Below the pieces are notes generated by a model. The model was not told the origin of the DNA and searched no databases. It saw only the letters and a list, made by a program, of their open reading frames with translations. A stretch of DNA of 64,000 nucleotides from Thiotrichaceae bacterium UBA4486 (lineage in GTDB: Bacteria; Pseudomonadota; Gammaproteobacteria; Eutrophobiales; Eutrophobiaceae), in contig DGNS01000006.1 of NCBI GenBank assembly GCA_002389045.1, positions 1 to 64,000 of the forward strand. Direction: 5' to 3'. Below are positions 24,867 to 34,549 of the stretch, one piece after another. Both the position numbers and the translations under genes were made by a program. How positions within the stretch are numbered: the stretch's first letter is position 1; every line of letters starts with the position of its first letter.

Positions 24867-26387
24867 GTGAGCTTGCTCATTAACAAACAACTATGGAATA
24901 CCTGTGCCAGCCTGGCCGCGGGTACGTTGACTGTTCTGGCTTTTTCACCGTATGACTATTTCCTGATCCCCTTTTTTACGCTGGGCCTGCTGTTCTATCA
25001 GTTCAGGTCCTCCCGCACATCGATGCAGGCATTCAGTTCGGGATATTTTTTCGGTCTCGGCCTGTTTGGTGCCGGAGTCAACTGGTTGCATATCAGCATT
25101 AATCTGTTTGGTGGCGTTTCGCTGACAGGCGCTATTCTGATTACACTGGCGCTGATCCTGTTCCTGTCACTGTATCCCGCCATCAGCGGCTGGATCGTTT
25201 TTCGCTACCGCAAGTGCCAGACGTCTATCATGCTCATGCTTGTTATGCCGGCCGCATGGACATTGATGGAGTGGTGTCGTTCCTGGATATTTACCGGTTT
25301 CCCCTGGTTGAATATCGGGTATACACAGACTGACAGCCCGATGTCCGGCATGGCGCCGATTCTCGGTGTTTATGGCGTTGGCTGGCTCACCGCCATGACC
25401 GCAGGGTTGTTTTGCCTTGTCACCATCGGCCGCAAACGCGAGAAAATTCTGGCCGCCATCGCACTGCTCTGCGTCTGGATGTTCGCTCTGCAAAGCCAGC
25501 AGACCGAATGGACAACGCCCGGGGAACGATCCCTGACCACGGCCGTGATCCAGGGGGGTATCGAACAACAGGTGAAATGGTTGCCGGAACAGCGTCAGAA
25601 AAGCATCGATACCTATATGAAAATGACCGAACCCTATTGGGGTCATGATCTTATTTTATGGCCGGAGACGGCATTACCGATGTTTTATCATCAGGCCGGG
25701 GAGATCATCGCCGAAATCCGCAGCCTCAGCCGGCAACATGACAGCCACCTGGTCAGCGGGATAGCGTTCATGGACCCGGATTCCGGCCGCTATTACAACA
25801 GCCTGATCCTGTTTGGCGAAATCGACGATATGTATCACAAGCGCCATCTGGTACCTTTCGGCGAATACCTGCCTTTTGACAAATACCTGCGTCCGATACT
25901 CGGCTTTCTCGATATTCCCATGTCCTCGTTTTCCAGGGGTAAACAGGAAAATCCGGTACTGGTCGTATCCGGTGAAGTGATCGGGGTGTCCATCTGTTAT
26001 GAGGACGTATTCGGAGAGGAGATTATTGACGCCATGCCGCAGGCCGGTATGCTTGCCAATGTCAGCAACGATGCCTGGTTCGGTAATTCACTGGCGCCTC
26101 ACCAGCATCTGCAAATGGCGCGAATGCGCGCCATGGAAACAGGCCGTTACATGATTCGTGCCACCAATACCGGGATCAGCGCCATTATCGATCAAAAGGG
26201 AAAAATTCTGGATCAATTGCCGCAGTTCGGAGCCCACGCGTTATCTGCCCGCGTCGTTCCCTTCGAGGGCAGCACCCCCTACAGCAAAACCGGTAATCTG
26301 TTCATCATCGGCCTGATGATTGCAATACTCGGCCTGTGCATGTCACGGCATAAACATAACGCAGATGAGAAGCCTGCGGAACAGTAA
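24867..26387 (+). CDS. lnt: Apolipoprotein N-acyltransferase
   Basis: The protein has 506 residues with a GTG start. About six to seven N-terminal membrane helices precede a nitrilase-type periplasmic domain. The catalytic triad is visible: Glu in LILWPETALPMF, Lys in MYHKRHLVPFGEY and Cys in GVSICYED. It adds the third acyl chain to lipoproteins in the inner membrane. It closes the miaB-ybeZYX-lnt cluster, 62 bp after ybeX. Confidence 0.96.
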   Translation: MSLLINKQLWNTCASLAAGTLTVLAFSPYDYFLIPFFTLGLLFYQFRSSRTSMQAFSSGYFFGLGLFGAGVNWLHISINLFGGVSLTGAILITLALILFLSLYPAISGWIVFRYRKCQTSIMLMLVMPAAWTLMEWCRSWIFTGFPWLNIGYTQTDSPMSGMAPILGVYGVGWLTAMTAGLFCLVTIGRKREKILAAIALLCVWMFALQSQQTEWTTPGERSLTTAVIQGGIEQQVKWLPEQRQKSIDTYMKMTEPYWGHDLILWPETALPMFYHQAGEIIAEIRSLSRQHDSHLVSGIAFMDPDSGRYYNSLILFGEIDDMYHKRHLVPFGEYLPFDKYLRPILGFLDIPMSSFSRGKQENPVLVVSGEVIGVSICYEDVFGEEIIDAMPQAGMLANVSNDAWFGNSLAPHQHLQMARMRAMETGRYMIRATNTGISAIIDQKGKILDQLPQFGAHALSARVVPFEGSTPYSKTGNLFIIGLMIAILGLCMSRHKHNADEKPAEQ

Positions 26388-26459
26388 AGCGGCGCTCACG
26401 ATCTTGCACAAACCGGCGAGTCGCAGTTTCTGTACAGTAGCAGAATCCGGGGCAACTAC

Positions 26460-28895
26460 TCAGTCAGCAAGCCTCGACTGTTGTGCTTCTTCCAGCCGTC
26501 GCTTGAGTTCCGGGTCTTCCTCGGCAAGTTCCAGGACATCCTTGCGGGTCAGACGTAGCAATGTCGAAGGTGTTCTGGCTTTTACCGTAGCCGTGCGTTT
26601 CTGATCGCCCAGCAGGGCCATCTCACCAAAGAAATCGCCATCGCGCAATTCAGCTATCGGTTCATCGGAGTCCGAGCGAGTCACAACCACGACGCCGCTG
26701 CTGATGATGTACAGGGCGTCACCGCGATCACCCTCGCCAATCACCACATCATCCACCAGGAAGGTCACGGGGCGGGCCCGTTGCGAGAGGCGTTCCAGCA
26801 AGTGCTCGGGGAGCCCGGTCAGCAATGGTACCGTGCCGATCAGGTCGCTGGGTTTGAGTCGGGGCACCGGGTTGGAGATGCGCGGTAATTGCGCCGTAGC
26901 CTCCCGCACCCGGCGTTCGATCCTGGAAAAGACCTTGGCGCCGATTTCACCATCCTGATAAGCCTGCTCGGCATAATGGCTGGCCGTGATTAATGATACC
27001 CTGGTATAAAGTCGCGTTTCATAACGCAGATAGAAATCCGGAAACTCCGCGGCGATCTCCCGGAGCCGTTCCTTGCGACGTTGTAGACGTTTTTTGTAAA
27101 CCTGCCGGACCTTCTTCTTGTCCTCGGCATTAAAGTGCTGGTCTTTGTCGAGCATTTCCAGGACCGCGTTGGAAATCAGAATCCCGGCGATGTCCCGTTG
27201 TAACCTCTGGGACAGACGAATGTACTGATATCGTGACAAAAGGCCGGCAACAAAATCATGCTCACGCATACGTTTGATCAGGGTGTTTTCCAGACTCAGG
27301 AACAGGCTCGGGGCCTGCGCTTCCTGTTTCATGACCTGTTTGTCCGGATCCGATAACCAGGTATCACGATCGCGATACAGGGTATTCTTGATATCCAGGT
27401 ATGTGTACTGCTGGATCAGACCGATATCGTAGAGAAACTTGTTCTCTTCCAGTTCAATACGCAAGGCCGTGATATAGAGGTGACGCAGACCCTGTTCATA
27501 TTCACCTTCCCACTCCTCAACCTCGAATACCTGGTTGTTTTTTTTCTGTATCAATTGCCGGGTACTGGTGCTGATCAGTCCGATACGGTGAATTTTCTCA
27601 AGGATCTTCTCGGCATTTTGCCTGGCGTTGACCAGTGCATGATTTAATTCCGCATGTTCATCATCGGTAAGCCGGTCAATCCCGAGTCTTTGCATCAGCG
27701 GGCGAATGGTGGGGGCATTAACAAGCAGGGAAAACATCACCACACCCAGTGTCATATCCAGCAGCATGTCCCGTCCGGGCATGGTCAGTGGAATGGACAG
27801 GACAATGGCAATAGCGAGCCCACCCTTGAGCCCGCCCCACCACATGATATGACGTTCACCCCGGGTCACCAGCGGCAGGTTGAAGGCCCGGGTCGTTGCC
27901 GGAACCATGGTATAGACACTGACTGCCCGTGCAATCATGACGAAGACTACCGCAATCAGTATTGCATCCATACGACCGAATAACTGGGATACATCAACGG
28001 AGAGCCCCACCAGCAGGAACAACAACGAGTTGAACACCAGGGCAATGACTTCCCAGGTCTCCCTGACCAGGTGCATGGCCGCCTGGGGAATGCGGCTGAC
28101 ACCGAAAACGCCCATGGTGATTGATGCTGCGACCACGGACATGACTCCGGATACATGCAGGTTGTGTTCAGCGATGGTAAAACTGGCATAGGCCAGCACA
28201 ATGGACATGATCAGATAGGCGCTTATCCCCATGTTCATGCGATAGAGCAGTTCACTCAGGAACAGGCCGATAAGAACACCGACCAGAATGCCACCAAGAA
28301 ATACCCGGAAAAATTCCATAACGGCGTAGCCGGCATCGGCCGCGGTCATGGCTGCGCCACCAATGGCCAGACCCAGTATGATATTGAAAATGACGATGGC
28401 CGTCGCATCATTGAGCAGTGATTCGCCCTCGACCAGGACCGTGAGCCTTTGCGGCGCACCGAGCTCCTTGAACAGCGCTACCACGGCCACCGGATCTGTT
28501 GCCGAGATCAGGGCGCCGAACAGCAATGCCAGGACGAAACTGATATCCATGAATGTCCACAGGCCAATTCCGACAACAAACGTGGAAATCAACAATGCCG
28601 GGATCGCCAGAACCATGACCGGAGCCAGATCCTTGACCAGCTTACGGGCGTCCAGATTGAACGCGGATTCGAAAATCAGGGCCGGCAGAAAAAGGAACAG
28701 TACCAATTCCGGTGTCAGCTGGAAGGACAGCAGATCCTGCATACCCTCATAGTGCCGGCCCAGGTGACCGATACCAATACCGATAATCACCAGGATTACG
28801 GTATACGGGATGGGTATATTACGGCACACTCCGGCCACGATCATGGCCACGGTCAAAAGACCCATCACGATGAGGACGATTTCGGATAAAGGCAC
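26460..28895 (-). CDS. CPA1 Na+/H+ antiporter with C-terminal cyclic-nucleotide-binding-like domain
   Basis: The protein has 811 residues. The first 410 hold about 12 helices with the family motifs SATDPVAVVALFKELGAP and EGESLLNDATA. A long cytoplasmic helical linker follows, with many Arg/Glu. The last 130 residues form a cNMP-binding fold (GDALYIISSGVVVV; DGDFFGEMALLGDQKRTATV). The key phosphate-cassette pattern GEMALL-x5-RTATV is close to canonical, so cAMP or c-di-nucleotide control is plausible. Its role is Na+/pH homeostasis at the inner membrane. It converges with lnt. Confidence 0.9.
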   Translation of the reverse strand: MPLSEIVLIVMGLLTVAMIVAGVCRNIPIPYTVILVIIGIGIGHLGRHYEGMQDLLSFQLTPELVLFLFLPALIFESAFNLDARKLVKDLAPVMVLAIPALLISTFVVGIGLWTFMDISFVLALLFGALISATDPVAVVALFKELGAPQRLTVLVEGESLLNDATAIVIFNIILGLAIGGAAMTAADAGYAVMEFFRVFLGGILVGVLIGLFLSELLYRMNMGISAYLIMSIVLAYASFTIAEHNLHVSGVMSVVAASITMGVFGVSRIPQAAMHLVRETWEVIALVFNSLLFLLVGLSVDVSQLFGRMDAILIAVVFVMIARAVSVYTMVPATTRAFNLPLVTRGERHIMWWGGLKGGLAIAIVLSIPLTMPGRDMLLDMTLGVVMFSLLVNAPTIRPLMQRLGIDRLTDDEHAELNHALVNARQNAEKILEKIHRIGLISTSTRQLIQKKNNQVFEVEEWEGEYEQGLRHLYITALRIELEENKFLYDIGLIQQYTYLDIKNTLYRDRDTWLSDPDKQVMKQEAQAPSLFLSLENTLIKRMREHDFVAGLLSRYQYIRLSQRLQRDIAGILISNAVLEMLDKDQHFNAEDKKKVRQVYKKRLQRRKERLREIAAEFPDFYLRYETRLYTRVSLITASHYAEQAYQDGEIGAKVFSRIERRVREATAQLPRISNPVPRLKPSDLIGTVPLLTGLPEHLLERLSQRARPVTFLVDDVVIGEGDRGDALYIISSGVVVVTRSDSDEPIAELRDGDFFGEMALLGDQKRTATVKARTPSTLLRLTRKDVLELAEEDPELKRRLEEAQQSRLAD

Positions 28896-28946
28896 CCTGG
28901 CTACCTTATGGAATAATTGTTATTGGCTTTGATAAAGCATAGCACT

Positions 28947-29852
28947 TTAACTGTCGCCACGCTGTATGTACCAGTTAATGACTATCACCAGTGCTATGCC
29001 TGCGGTACCCAGCACCAGTGCCGTGATGACATCGCCGGAAACCGTCTCCGGAAATACCGGCGTTGAATCGATCAGGTATTCCTTGCCACGCATCAATTTG
29101 TAGGTGCGTTCCTGGAACGGCCAGATTACCCACAGCGATGCAATCAGCAAACCGATGATAAACAGCAATGTCAGCTTGTAAAATCGTTCGAGCAGCCAGG
29201 ATAAAAACCGGCTGAACAATACCAGGCCGGTAATTACACCGAGACCGAATGGAATGATGATCCCCGGGTCAAAATGTCCGATTCCATTGAGAATATAGGC
29301 GTACTTTTTCAACATCAGCAGAATGAAGGAACCGGAAATGCCCGGCAGGATCATGGCGCAGATGGCAATGGCCCCGCTGATAAAAATGAACCAGGGTGTA
29401 TCTGGCGTCGTTGCCGGGACAAGATTGAAAACATACAAGCCGGCTATTACACCAAGCAGCAGGGAAAGGATATCGCGGAAGTGAAATTGTTTGATCTCAT
29501 AGATCAACACTACGATCGAGCCGCTGATCAAACCGAAGAAAAGCCCGTAAACCTGCTCGGGGTGGGTTTTGATCAGAACCGGCAGTGGTACCACACGGGT
29601 AAAAAAGATGAGTGCGATAAAGATGCCGATACCGAGTGGAACCAGGAAGTTGAAATGCGGCCGGCCGATTACTGTTCTGAAATCGAGCCGTAGCAGGCTT
29701 TTGAGCCAGTACAGATCAAAGGATTTGATAGCGTTAATCAGGCGATAATAAATACCGAGTATCAACGCCATGGTGCCGCCGCTGACTCCGGGTACCACAT
29801 CCGCAGCCCCCATGCAGAGACCCTTGATTACGAGTAACAGTTTTTCTCTCAC
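28947..29852 (-). CDS. DUF368 undecaprenyl phosphate translocase
   Basis: The protein has 301 residues with about eight to nine membrane helices. The N-terminal signature DVVPGVSGGTMALILGIY, repeated in part as MILPGISGSFILLML, is diagnostic of DUF368. Members were recently shown to flip the C55-P lipid carrier back across the membrane (PopT/UptA work), a role I take from the literature. It lies between the antiporter and hemE on the same strand with spacers of 51 and 67 bp. Confidence 0.88.
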   Translation of the reverse strand: MREKLLLVIKGLCMGAADVVPGVSGGTMALILGIYYRLINAIKSFDLYWLKSLLRLDFRTVIGRPHFNFLVPLGIGIFIALIFFTRVVPLPVLIKTHPEQVYGLFFGLISGSIVVLIYEIKQFHFRDILSLLLGVIAGLYVFNLVPATTPDTPWFIFISGAIAICAMILPGISGSFILLMLKKYAYILNGIGHFDPGIIIPFGLGVITGLVLFSRFLSWLLERFYKLTLLFIIGLLIASLWVIWPFQERTYKLMRGKEYLIDSTPVFPETVSGDVITALVLGTAGIALVIVINWYIQRGDS

Positions 29853-29919
29853 AAATCAGCAGGGACCTGGTTCCGGACTGCGAGACCGGGACGAGTCATT
29901 CCCTGCCGGTTGTTTACAG

Positions 29920-30999
29920 TCATTCGTTAACAGTCGCATGATACCTGGCGCTTTGTGTGTGCACAGCGTCCACCATCACGGCAACATGATCGGGGTCGAT
30001 CTGCGGATGTATTCCGTGACCGAGATTGAATACATGACCACTGCCCTCACCATAACTCGCAAGTATGCGTGTAACTTCCTGTTCAATCACTTCAGGTGCA
30101 GCATAAAGCACCGCTGGATCCATGTTGCCCTGCAGGGCTACCTTGTCACCCGTCTGCCCACGCACATCACCGATTTCCACGGTCCAGTCCAGTCCTATCG
30201 CATCGCACCCGGTGGCCGCGACCTTGCCGGCCCAGTGTCCCCCACCCTTGGTAAACAGCGTTACCGGCACGCGACGGCCGTCATGTTCACGGTTCAGTCC
30301 TTCAACAATCCTGTGCAGGTATGCCAGCGAGAAGGCTTCATACGCCGGACCGGTCAACACACCACCCCAGGTGTCGAAAATCATGACGGCCTGTGCGCCG
30401 GCATGAATCTGGGCATTGAGATAGGAAATCACCGCGTCGGCCAGCAGGGCAAGCAGACTGTGCATCAAGGCCGGATTATCATAAAGCATGGCCTTGACCA
30501 TGGAGTGATTTTTACTGGAGCCTCCCTCGACCATGTAGGTCGCCAGTGTCCAGGGACTGCCGGAAAAACCGATAAGCGGCACACGACCATCAAGCTCCCG
30601 GCGAATGAGCCGCACCGCGTCCATGACGTAGCCGAGTTCGTCTTCCGGATCGGGAACACCGAGTGAAGCCAGATCCTCGACACTGCGTACCGTACGTTCG
30701 AAAACCGGCCCCTGCTGTTCGACCACGGACAAACCGAGGCCCATGGCGTCCGGTATGGTCAGGATATCGGAAAATAATATGGCGGCATCCATATCGAACC
30801 TTTGTAAAGGTTGCAATGTAACCTCGCAGGCGAGCTCGGGCGTCGTGCACAGGGTCATGAAGCTGCCGGCCCTGGCCCGAGTGGCACGATACTCCGGCAG
30901 GTAACGACCGGCCTGACGCATGATCCAGACCGGGGTCCTGTCCACGGGCTGTTGCAGCAAGGCCCGGAGCAGGCGGTCATTCTTGAGTGTTGCAGGCAT
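29920..30999 (-). CDS. hemE: Uroporphyrinogen decarboxylase
   Basis: The protein has 359 residues, normal length. The N-terminal signature WIMRQAGRYLPEYR and the second signature GFSGSPWTLATYMVEG are intact. It converts uroporphyrinogen III to coproporphyrinogen III in heme synthesis. The start at 30999 begins MPATLKND. No other heme genes are in the window. Confidence 0.97.
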   Translation of the reverse strand: MPATLKNDRLLRALLQQPVDRTPVWIMRQAGRYLPEYRATRARAGSFMTLCTTPELACEVTLQPLQRFDMDAAILFSDILTIPDAMGLGLSVVEQQGPVFERTVRSVEDLASLGVPDPEDELGYVMDAVRLIRRELDGRVPLIGFSGSPWTLATYMVEGGSSKNHSMVKAMLYDNPALMHSLLALLADAVISYLNAQIHAGAQAVMIFDTWGGVLTGPAYEAFSLAYLHRIVEGLNREHDGRRVPVTLFTKGGGHWAGKVAATGCDAIGLDWTVEIGDVRGQTGDKVALQGNMDPAVLYAAPEVIEQEVTRILASYGEGSGHVFNLGHGIHPQIDPDHVAVMVDAVHTQSARYHATVNE

Positions 31000-31516
31000 G
31001 TTAATCGATTGTTTTTACTGATGATTATGAGCCGGAATAATAACGCGTTTCAGGACTGAATAACATCGACAAATGCAGTGCGGACATGAAAACGCAAGCG
31101 CGAACCGTCATACTACAGATTATGTTTCATTCGCTGGCTGTGTGGCGGGAGTCCGCGCCTCTTCCATGTTCATCAGGGCCGGATTTCCGTGCGAGACGGG
31201 TATCCGGGCAGTCAGCAATTTTTGCGTCATTGTGCTCTCCACATCGAACAACACAGCCCGGATCGTCTCTAAATAAGTGTTCCGGAACAGGGTACAATCG
31301 CACAGTCGTCATTCCGGCTCCGGCCGGAATCCAGTCAATAGTATGGCCGCCTTACAGGCAGACTTTTTTCACTGGATGCCGGATCAGGTCCGGCATGACA
31401 TGTAGTTTTCAACTGTACACCGATCTGGAACAGCTATTTAGTATAATAAACAGGATCCGTGCTTTCATTACCGGCTCATCAATGTAACAAAATCACAACC
31501 TTTCAGGAGACCCGCT
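31000..31516. other. Gene-free spacer between hemE and the rhodanese gene
   Basis: I see no supported gene in these 517 bp. Short frames here show no motifs and no ribosome binding sites. It holds the promoters of both divergent neighbours and the hairpin repeat at 31308-31399. The ribosome binding site CAGGAG of the rhodanese gene lies at its right end. Confidence 0.6.
31308..31399. repeat. Double-hairpin intergenic repeat of the GTCATTCC...GGCATGAC type
   Basis: The 92-bp element starts GTCATTCC and ends CGGCATGAC. It holds two perfect or near-perfect hairpins, ATTCCGGCTCCGGCCGGAAT (31311-31330) and TGCCGGATCAGGTCCGGCA near the right end, each flanked by an (A)CTGGAT/ATCCAG box. The same boxes occur in the elements beside the gltD copies (60200, 60766, 62888), so this is a dispersed REP-like family in this genome. 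Confidence 0.7.
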
Positions 31517-31867
31517 ATGCCAAAACCGATACAGGAATTCATCAAGGAGGTTAAAGACGAATGCCGCTGTCTTGATGCTCATGCAGCCAGGGAATTCTAT
31601 GACGGCACACCAGGTACCATGATTATAGATGTTCGCGAACCGGCAGAGGCAGAGAAAGGCAAATTACAACAATCCATTAATATCCCACGCGGAGTTCTGG
31701 AAATGAAAATCACCGAACTTTGCCCGGACGATGACCTGCCGATCCTGTTGCATTGTGCTGCCGGTGGTCGCGCCGCGCTGGCTGCAAAGTCACTTCAGGA
31801 TATGGGCTACAGGAATGTCCGTATTATCGATGCGGCATTTGATGAAATCATGACTGCTTTTCCCTAG
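31517..31867 (+). CDS. Rhodanese-like sulfurtransferase
   Basis: The protein has 116 residues, a single rhodanese domain. The active-site loop is LLHCAAGGRAA with Cys80 as persulfide carrier. The preceding strand MIIDVREPAEAEKG is the standard CH2-like rhodanese motif. It has no signal peptide, so it acts in the cytoplasm, probably in sulfur relay. A GGAG ribosome binding site is present. The next gene starts at the stop codon, suggesting coupling to the DsbA-like protein. Confidence 0.92.
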   Translation: MPKPIQEFIKEVKDECRCLDAHAAREFYDGTPGTMIIDVREPAEAEKGKLQQSINIPRGVLEMKITELCPDDDLPILLHCAAGGRAALAAKSLQDMGYRNVRIIDAAFDEIMTAFP

Positions 31868-31872
31868 TGCCG

Positions 31873-32574
31873 ATGGATAATCATGTTGACTTGTCATGCT
31901 TTACTGACGTGTTGTGTGTGTGGGCCTATGTTTCGGAAATTCGCCTGGACGAACTCCGGGAAAAACTCGGCGACAAGGTCCGCATTAGTTATCACTTCAT
32001 CACTGTGTTTGGGTGCACCGAGCGCCGTATCGGCGAAGGCTGGAAAGATCGCCGGGGCTACGAGGGATTTGCGGATCATGTGACAGAGGTGGGCAGGGAG
32101 TTCCCACATGTTCAAATACATGCGAATGTCTGGCGCGCCACGCGTCCCCGGACTTCCGCCAGCGCACACCTGTTTTTAAAAGCAGTGCAATTGCTGGAAC
32201 AGGACAAGGAAATACCTGCCGGGATACAGACTGATTTCAAAAACCGGTCCCTATTCGAGGAATTACTCTGGCGAACACGGACAGCTTTTTTTCGCGATGG
32301 TCTGGATATTGGCCGGTTACCGGTGCTTTACGATCTGGCAGACGATATGCAACTTCCCGTGGATCATATCCGTTCTCTTGTCGATGACGGTACCGCTTTC
32401 GGTGCGCTGTGCTGTGATAACGAGTTACGTGAGAAGTTCCGGCTTGATGGCAGTCCGTCATACCTGTTGAATAACGGTCGTCAGAAACTTTACGGTAATA
32501 TCGGTTACCGGATCCTTCAGGCCAATATCGAGGAACTGCTGCAACGACCGCAAGGCATGGCGAGCTGGTGTTGA
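31873..32574 (+). CDS. DsbA-like (FrnE/HCCA-isomerase type) thioredoxin-fold protein
   Basis: The protein has 233 residues from the ATG at 31873; a GTG at 31867 would overlap the rhodanese stop. The fold follows the DsbA/FrnE pattern with a long helical insertion, and the cis-Pro region reads LDGSPSYLLNNGRQK. Where the redox motif CxxC should be, the sequence is CVWA, so only the first Cys remains. That makes classical disulfide exchange unlikely and points to a glutathione- or persulfide-binding role. The operon with rhodanese supports sulfur chemistry (inference). No signal peptide. Confidence 0.8.
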   Translation: MDNHVDLSCFTDVLCVWAYVSEIRLDELREKLGDKVRISYHFITVFGCTERRIGEGWKDRRGYEGFADHVTEVGREFPHVQIHANVWRATRPRTSASAHLFLKAVQLLEQDKEIPAGIQTDFKNRSLFEELLWRTRTAFFRDGLDIGRLPVLYDLADDMQLPVDHIRSLVDDGTAFGALCCDNELREKFRLDGSPSYLLNNGRQKLYGNIGYRILQANIEELLQRPQGMASWC

Positions 32575-32576
32575 GC

Positions 32577-32963
32577 ATGGAAGAGATGAATGCGGCGCTC
32601 GCAGCATCCATGTCACCGGTGGTTCGTGTATGGGTCAACTGGATGGTCGCTATTTTCCTTGTCTCCATCCTGTTTACCTGGAAACATACATCCGCGCGTG
32701 TCATTCTGGCCGCGTTTATCCTGACTATTCCGGTAGCACTGCTTACCTGGGAACTGTCCGGCAACGTCCATCTGCTCGGTATATCTCATTTAATCGTCTG
32801 GCTGCCACTGGCCGTTTACCTGGTAAAAACCGAAATTGCCGGCAACATCACACGACTGAAATCGGCCTACGGGATCTACATAATATTATTGCTGTTCACC
32901 ATAGTGACCAGCCTGGTATTTGATATACGCGATATCATACTCGTCAGTACGGGCATGAAATAA
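32577..32963 (+). CDS. Small integral membrane protein of unknown function
   Basis: The protein has 128 residues from the ATG at 32577, immediately after the DsbA-like gene stop. Four hydrophobic segments are evident: WMVAIFLVSILF, ILAAFILTIPVALLTW, LIVWLPLAVYLV and YIILLLFTIVTSLVF. There are no catalytic motifs. The position in the rhodanese-DsbA unit suggests cotranscription only. Confidence 0.7.
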   Translation: MEEMNAALAASMSPVVRVWVNWMVAIFLVSILFTWKHTSARVILAAFILTIPVALLTWELSGNVHLLGISHLIVWLPLAVYLVKTEIAGNITRLKSAYGIYIILLLFTIVTSLVFDIRDIILVSTGMK

Positions 32964-32971
32964 ACACCACC

Positions 32972-33232
32972 ATGAAACCGTATACCATCGTCACTGTATT
33001 CACGAGCTTTGCCAACCGGTTGAAATACAAACAGCTTTTTTTTCTGGTGGCTTTTCTGTTTCTGCTCGATCTGATTGTGCCGGATATTATCCCGATGGTT
33101 GATGAAATCATTCTCGGGCTGCTCACCCTGCTGCTGTCCGGTCTCAGGAAGAAACCGCCGCAATCAGAGGATACTGTAATCGAGGGAGAAGTCATCGGCA
33201 GGAATAACGGGCAAACCGGGGACGAGGGCTGA
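32972..33232 (+). CDS. Small membrane protein (DUF6116-like)
   Basis: The protein has 86 residues. It has a short cytoplasmic N-terminus with basic residues (NRLKYKQ), one or two hydrophobic stretches (LFFLVAFLFLLDLIVPDIIP; IILGLLTLLLSGL) and a polar, acidic tail. The pattern fits a small family usually called DUF6116. It begins 8 bp after the preceding membrane protein gene and ends the operon that starts with rhodanese. Confidence 0.65.
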   Translation: MKPYTIVTVFTSFANRLKYKQLFFLVAFLFLLDLIVPDIIPMVDEIILGLLTLLLSGLRKKPPQSEDTVIEGEVIGRNNGQTGDEG

Positions 33233-33382
33233 CAATACAGTTTTTGAATCGCCGTGATTTTGCCTGCACGATTTGCCCCTTCTGATGACAATACTCCGGA
33301 CCTGAGCGCAGGAATTTTCCGTATAACCAGGAAACTCTCTGGCCTGCCCTGGCACTTCGTTTTCTTTCAGTCGGCGCTTTAT

Positions 33383-34549
33383 TCAGACGGGTCTTGTTGA
33401 TCGGTACTGTTCTGAGCGTTCAGGCCTGGACAGCACCAGTTGCCACAACTGATTACGGCGGGCGCGGAATGCACCCGCGAAACAGTGCAGGTAATATTTC
33501 CACATACGGTAAAAACGCTGGTCATATCTGTCTGAAAGCGACGACCAGCCGGCGTTGAAGCGTTCCCACCACGCCATCAGTGTCTTGTCGTAATCCATAC
33601 CGAAGTTATGCACATCTTCAATAATCAAGCGGCCTTCCGTAGCCTCGCATATCTGTTTCATTGACGGCAGATAGCCGTTCGGAAAAATATATTTATCAAC
33701 CCATGGGTCATTCCTGTAACTGGTATATTGTGAGCCGATGGTATGGAGCAGAAACAGACCGTCGGGTTTGAGCAGTTTTTTTGCCGTATTGAAATAAGCC
33801 TCGTAGTTTTTGAATCCGACATGCTCGAACATACCGACCGACACTATCTTGTCATACTCACCATCCAGTTCACGATAATCCACGAGTTCGATATTCACCG
33901 GCAATCCCTGACAACGCTGTACCGCCAACTCGAGTTGCTCCCGTGAAATGGTAATACCGGTAACCTTGACGTCATAATGTTCTGCGGCGTGACGGGCCAG
34001 CCCACCCCATCCGCAACCAATATCAAGGAGTTTGTCGCCGGGTTTCAATTCCAGTTTACGACAAATCATGTCGAGCTTGTTGTACTGCGCCTCTTCAAGG
34101 TTTTTCGCGTGATCCCAGTAACCGCAGGAATATGACATGGTCGGATCCAGCATAATTTCAAATATATCGTTACCGATATCGTAGTGCTGTTCGCCAACCT
34201 CGAATGCACGTTCCGGCGATTGCAGGTTAAACAATATGTGTCTGGCCTGGTGCAACAGGTAACGGAAGCGCAGATATCGAACTATCCTGACATCCAGTGA
34301 ATGTCTGATAACACGGGCAAAAAACTGGTCCAGCGCCGGGCTGTCCCAGTAACCCTCCATATATGCTTCACCGATGCCGAGCGAACCGCGAGTGGTTAGC
34401 ATGTCAATGGCGCGGGGGTCATTGACCTGCATATCCCAGGGACGCCGGCCGTTGATTTCGATATCGGCCTTGCCCAGCAGGCTGTTGAGCCACTCGGGCG
34501 CATTGGACAGAGAATTGTCAATGTAAGGTTGCGTATTGAATCTGCTCAT
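33383..34549 (-). CDS. cfa: Cyclopropane-fatty-acyl-phospholipid synthase
   Basis: The protein has 388 residues from the ATG at 34549 (MSRFNTQPYI), which gives the usual family start; the frame continues upstream without support. The SAM-binding loop LLDIGCGWGGLARHAAEHY and the family stretch YSCGYWDHAKNLEEAQ are intact. It methylenates unsaturated acyl chains in the membrane using SAM, typically at stationary phase or under stress. It stands alone, converging on the DUF6116-like gene. Confidence 0.95.
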   Translation of the reverse strand: MSRFNTQPYIDNSLSNAPEWLNSLLGKADIEINGRRPWDMQVNDPRAIDMLTTRGSLGIGEAYMEGYWDSPALDQFFARVIRHSLDVRIVRYLRFRYLLHQARHILFNLQSPERAFEVGEQHYDIGNDIFEIMLDPTMSYSCGYWDHAKNLEEAQYNKLDMICRKLELKPGDKLLDIGCGWGGLARHAAEHYDVKVTGITISREQLELAVQRCQGLPVNIELVDYRELDGEYDKIVSVGMFEHVGFKNYEAYFNTAKKLLKPDGLFLLHTIGSQYTSYRNDPWVDKYIFPNGYLPSMKQICEATEGRLIIEDVHNFGMDYDKTLMAWWERFNAGWSSLSDRYDQRFYRMWKYYLHCFAGAFRARRNQLWQLVLSRPERSEQYRSTRPV

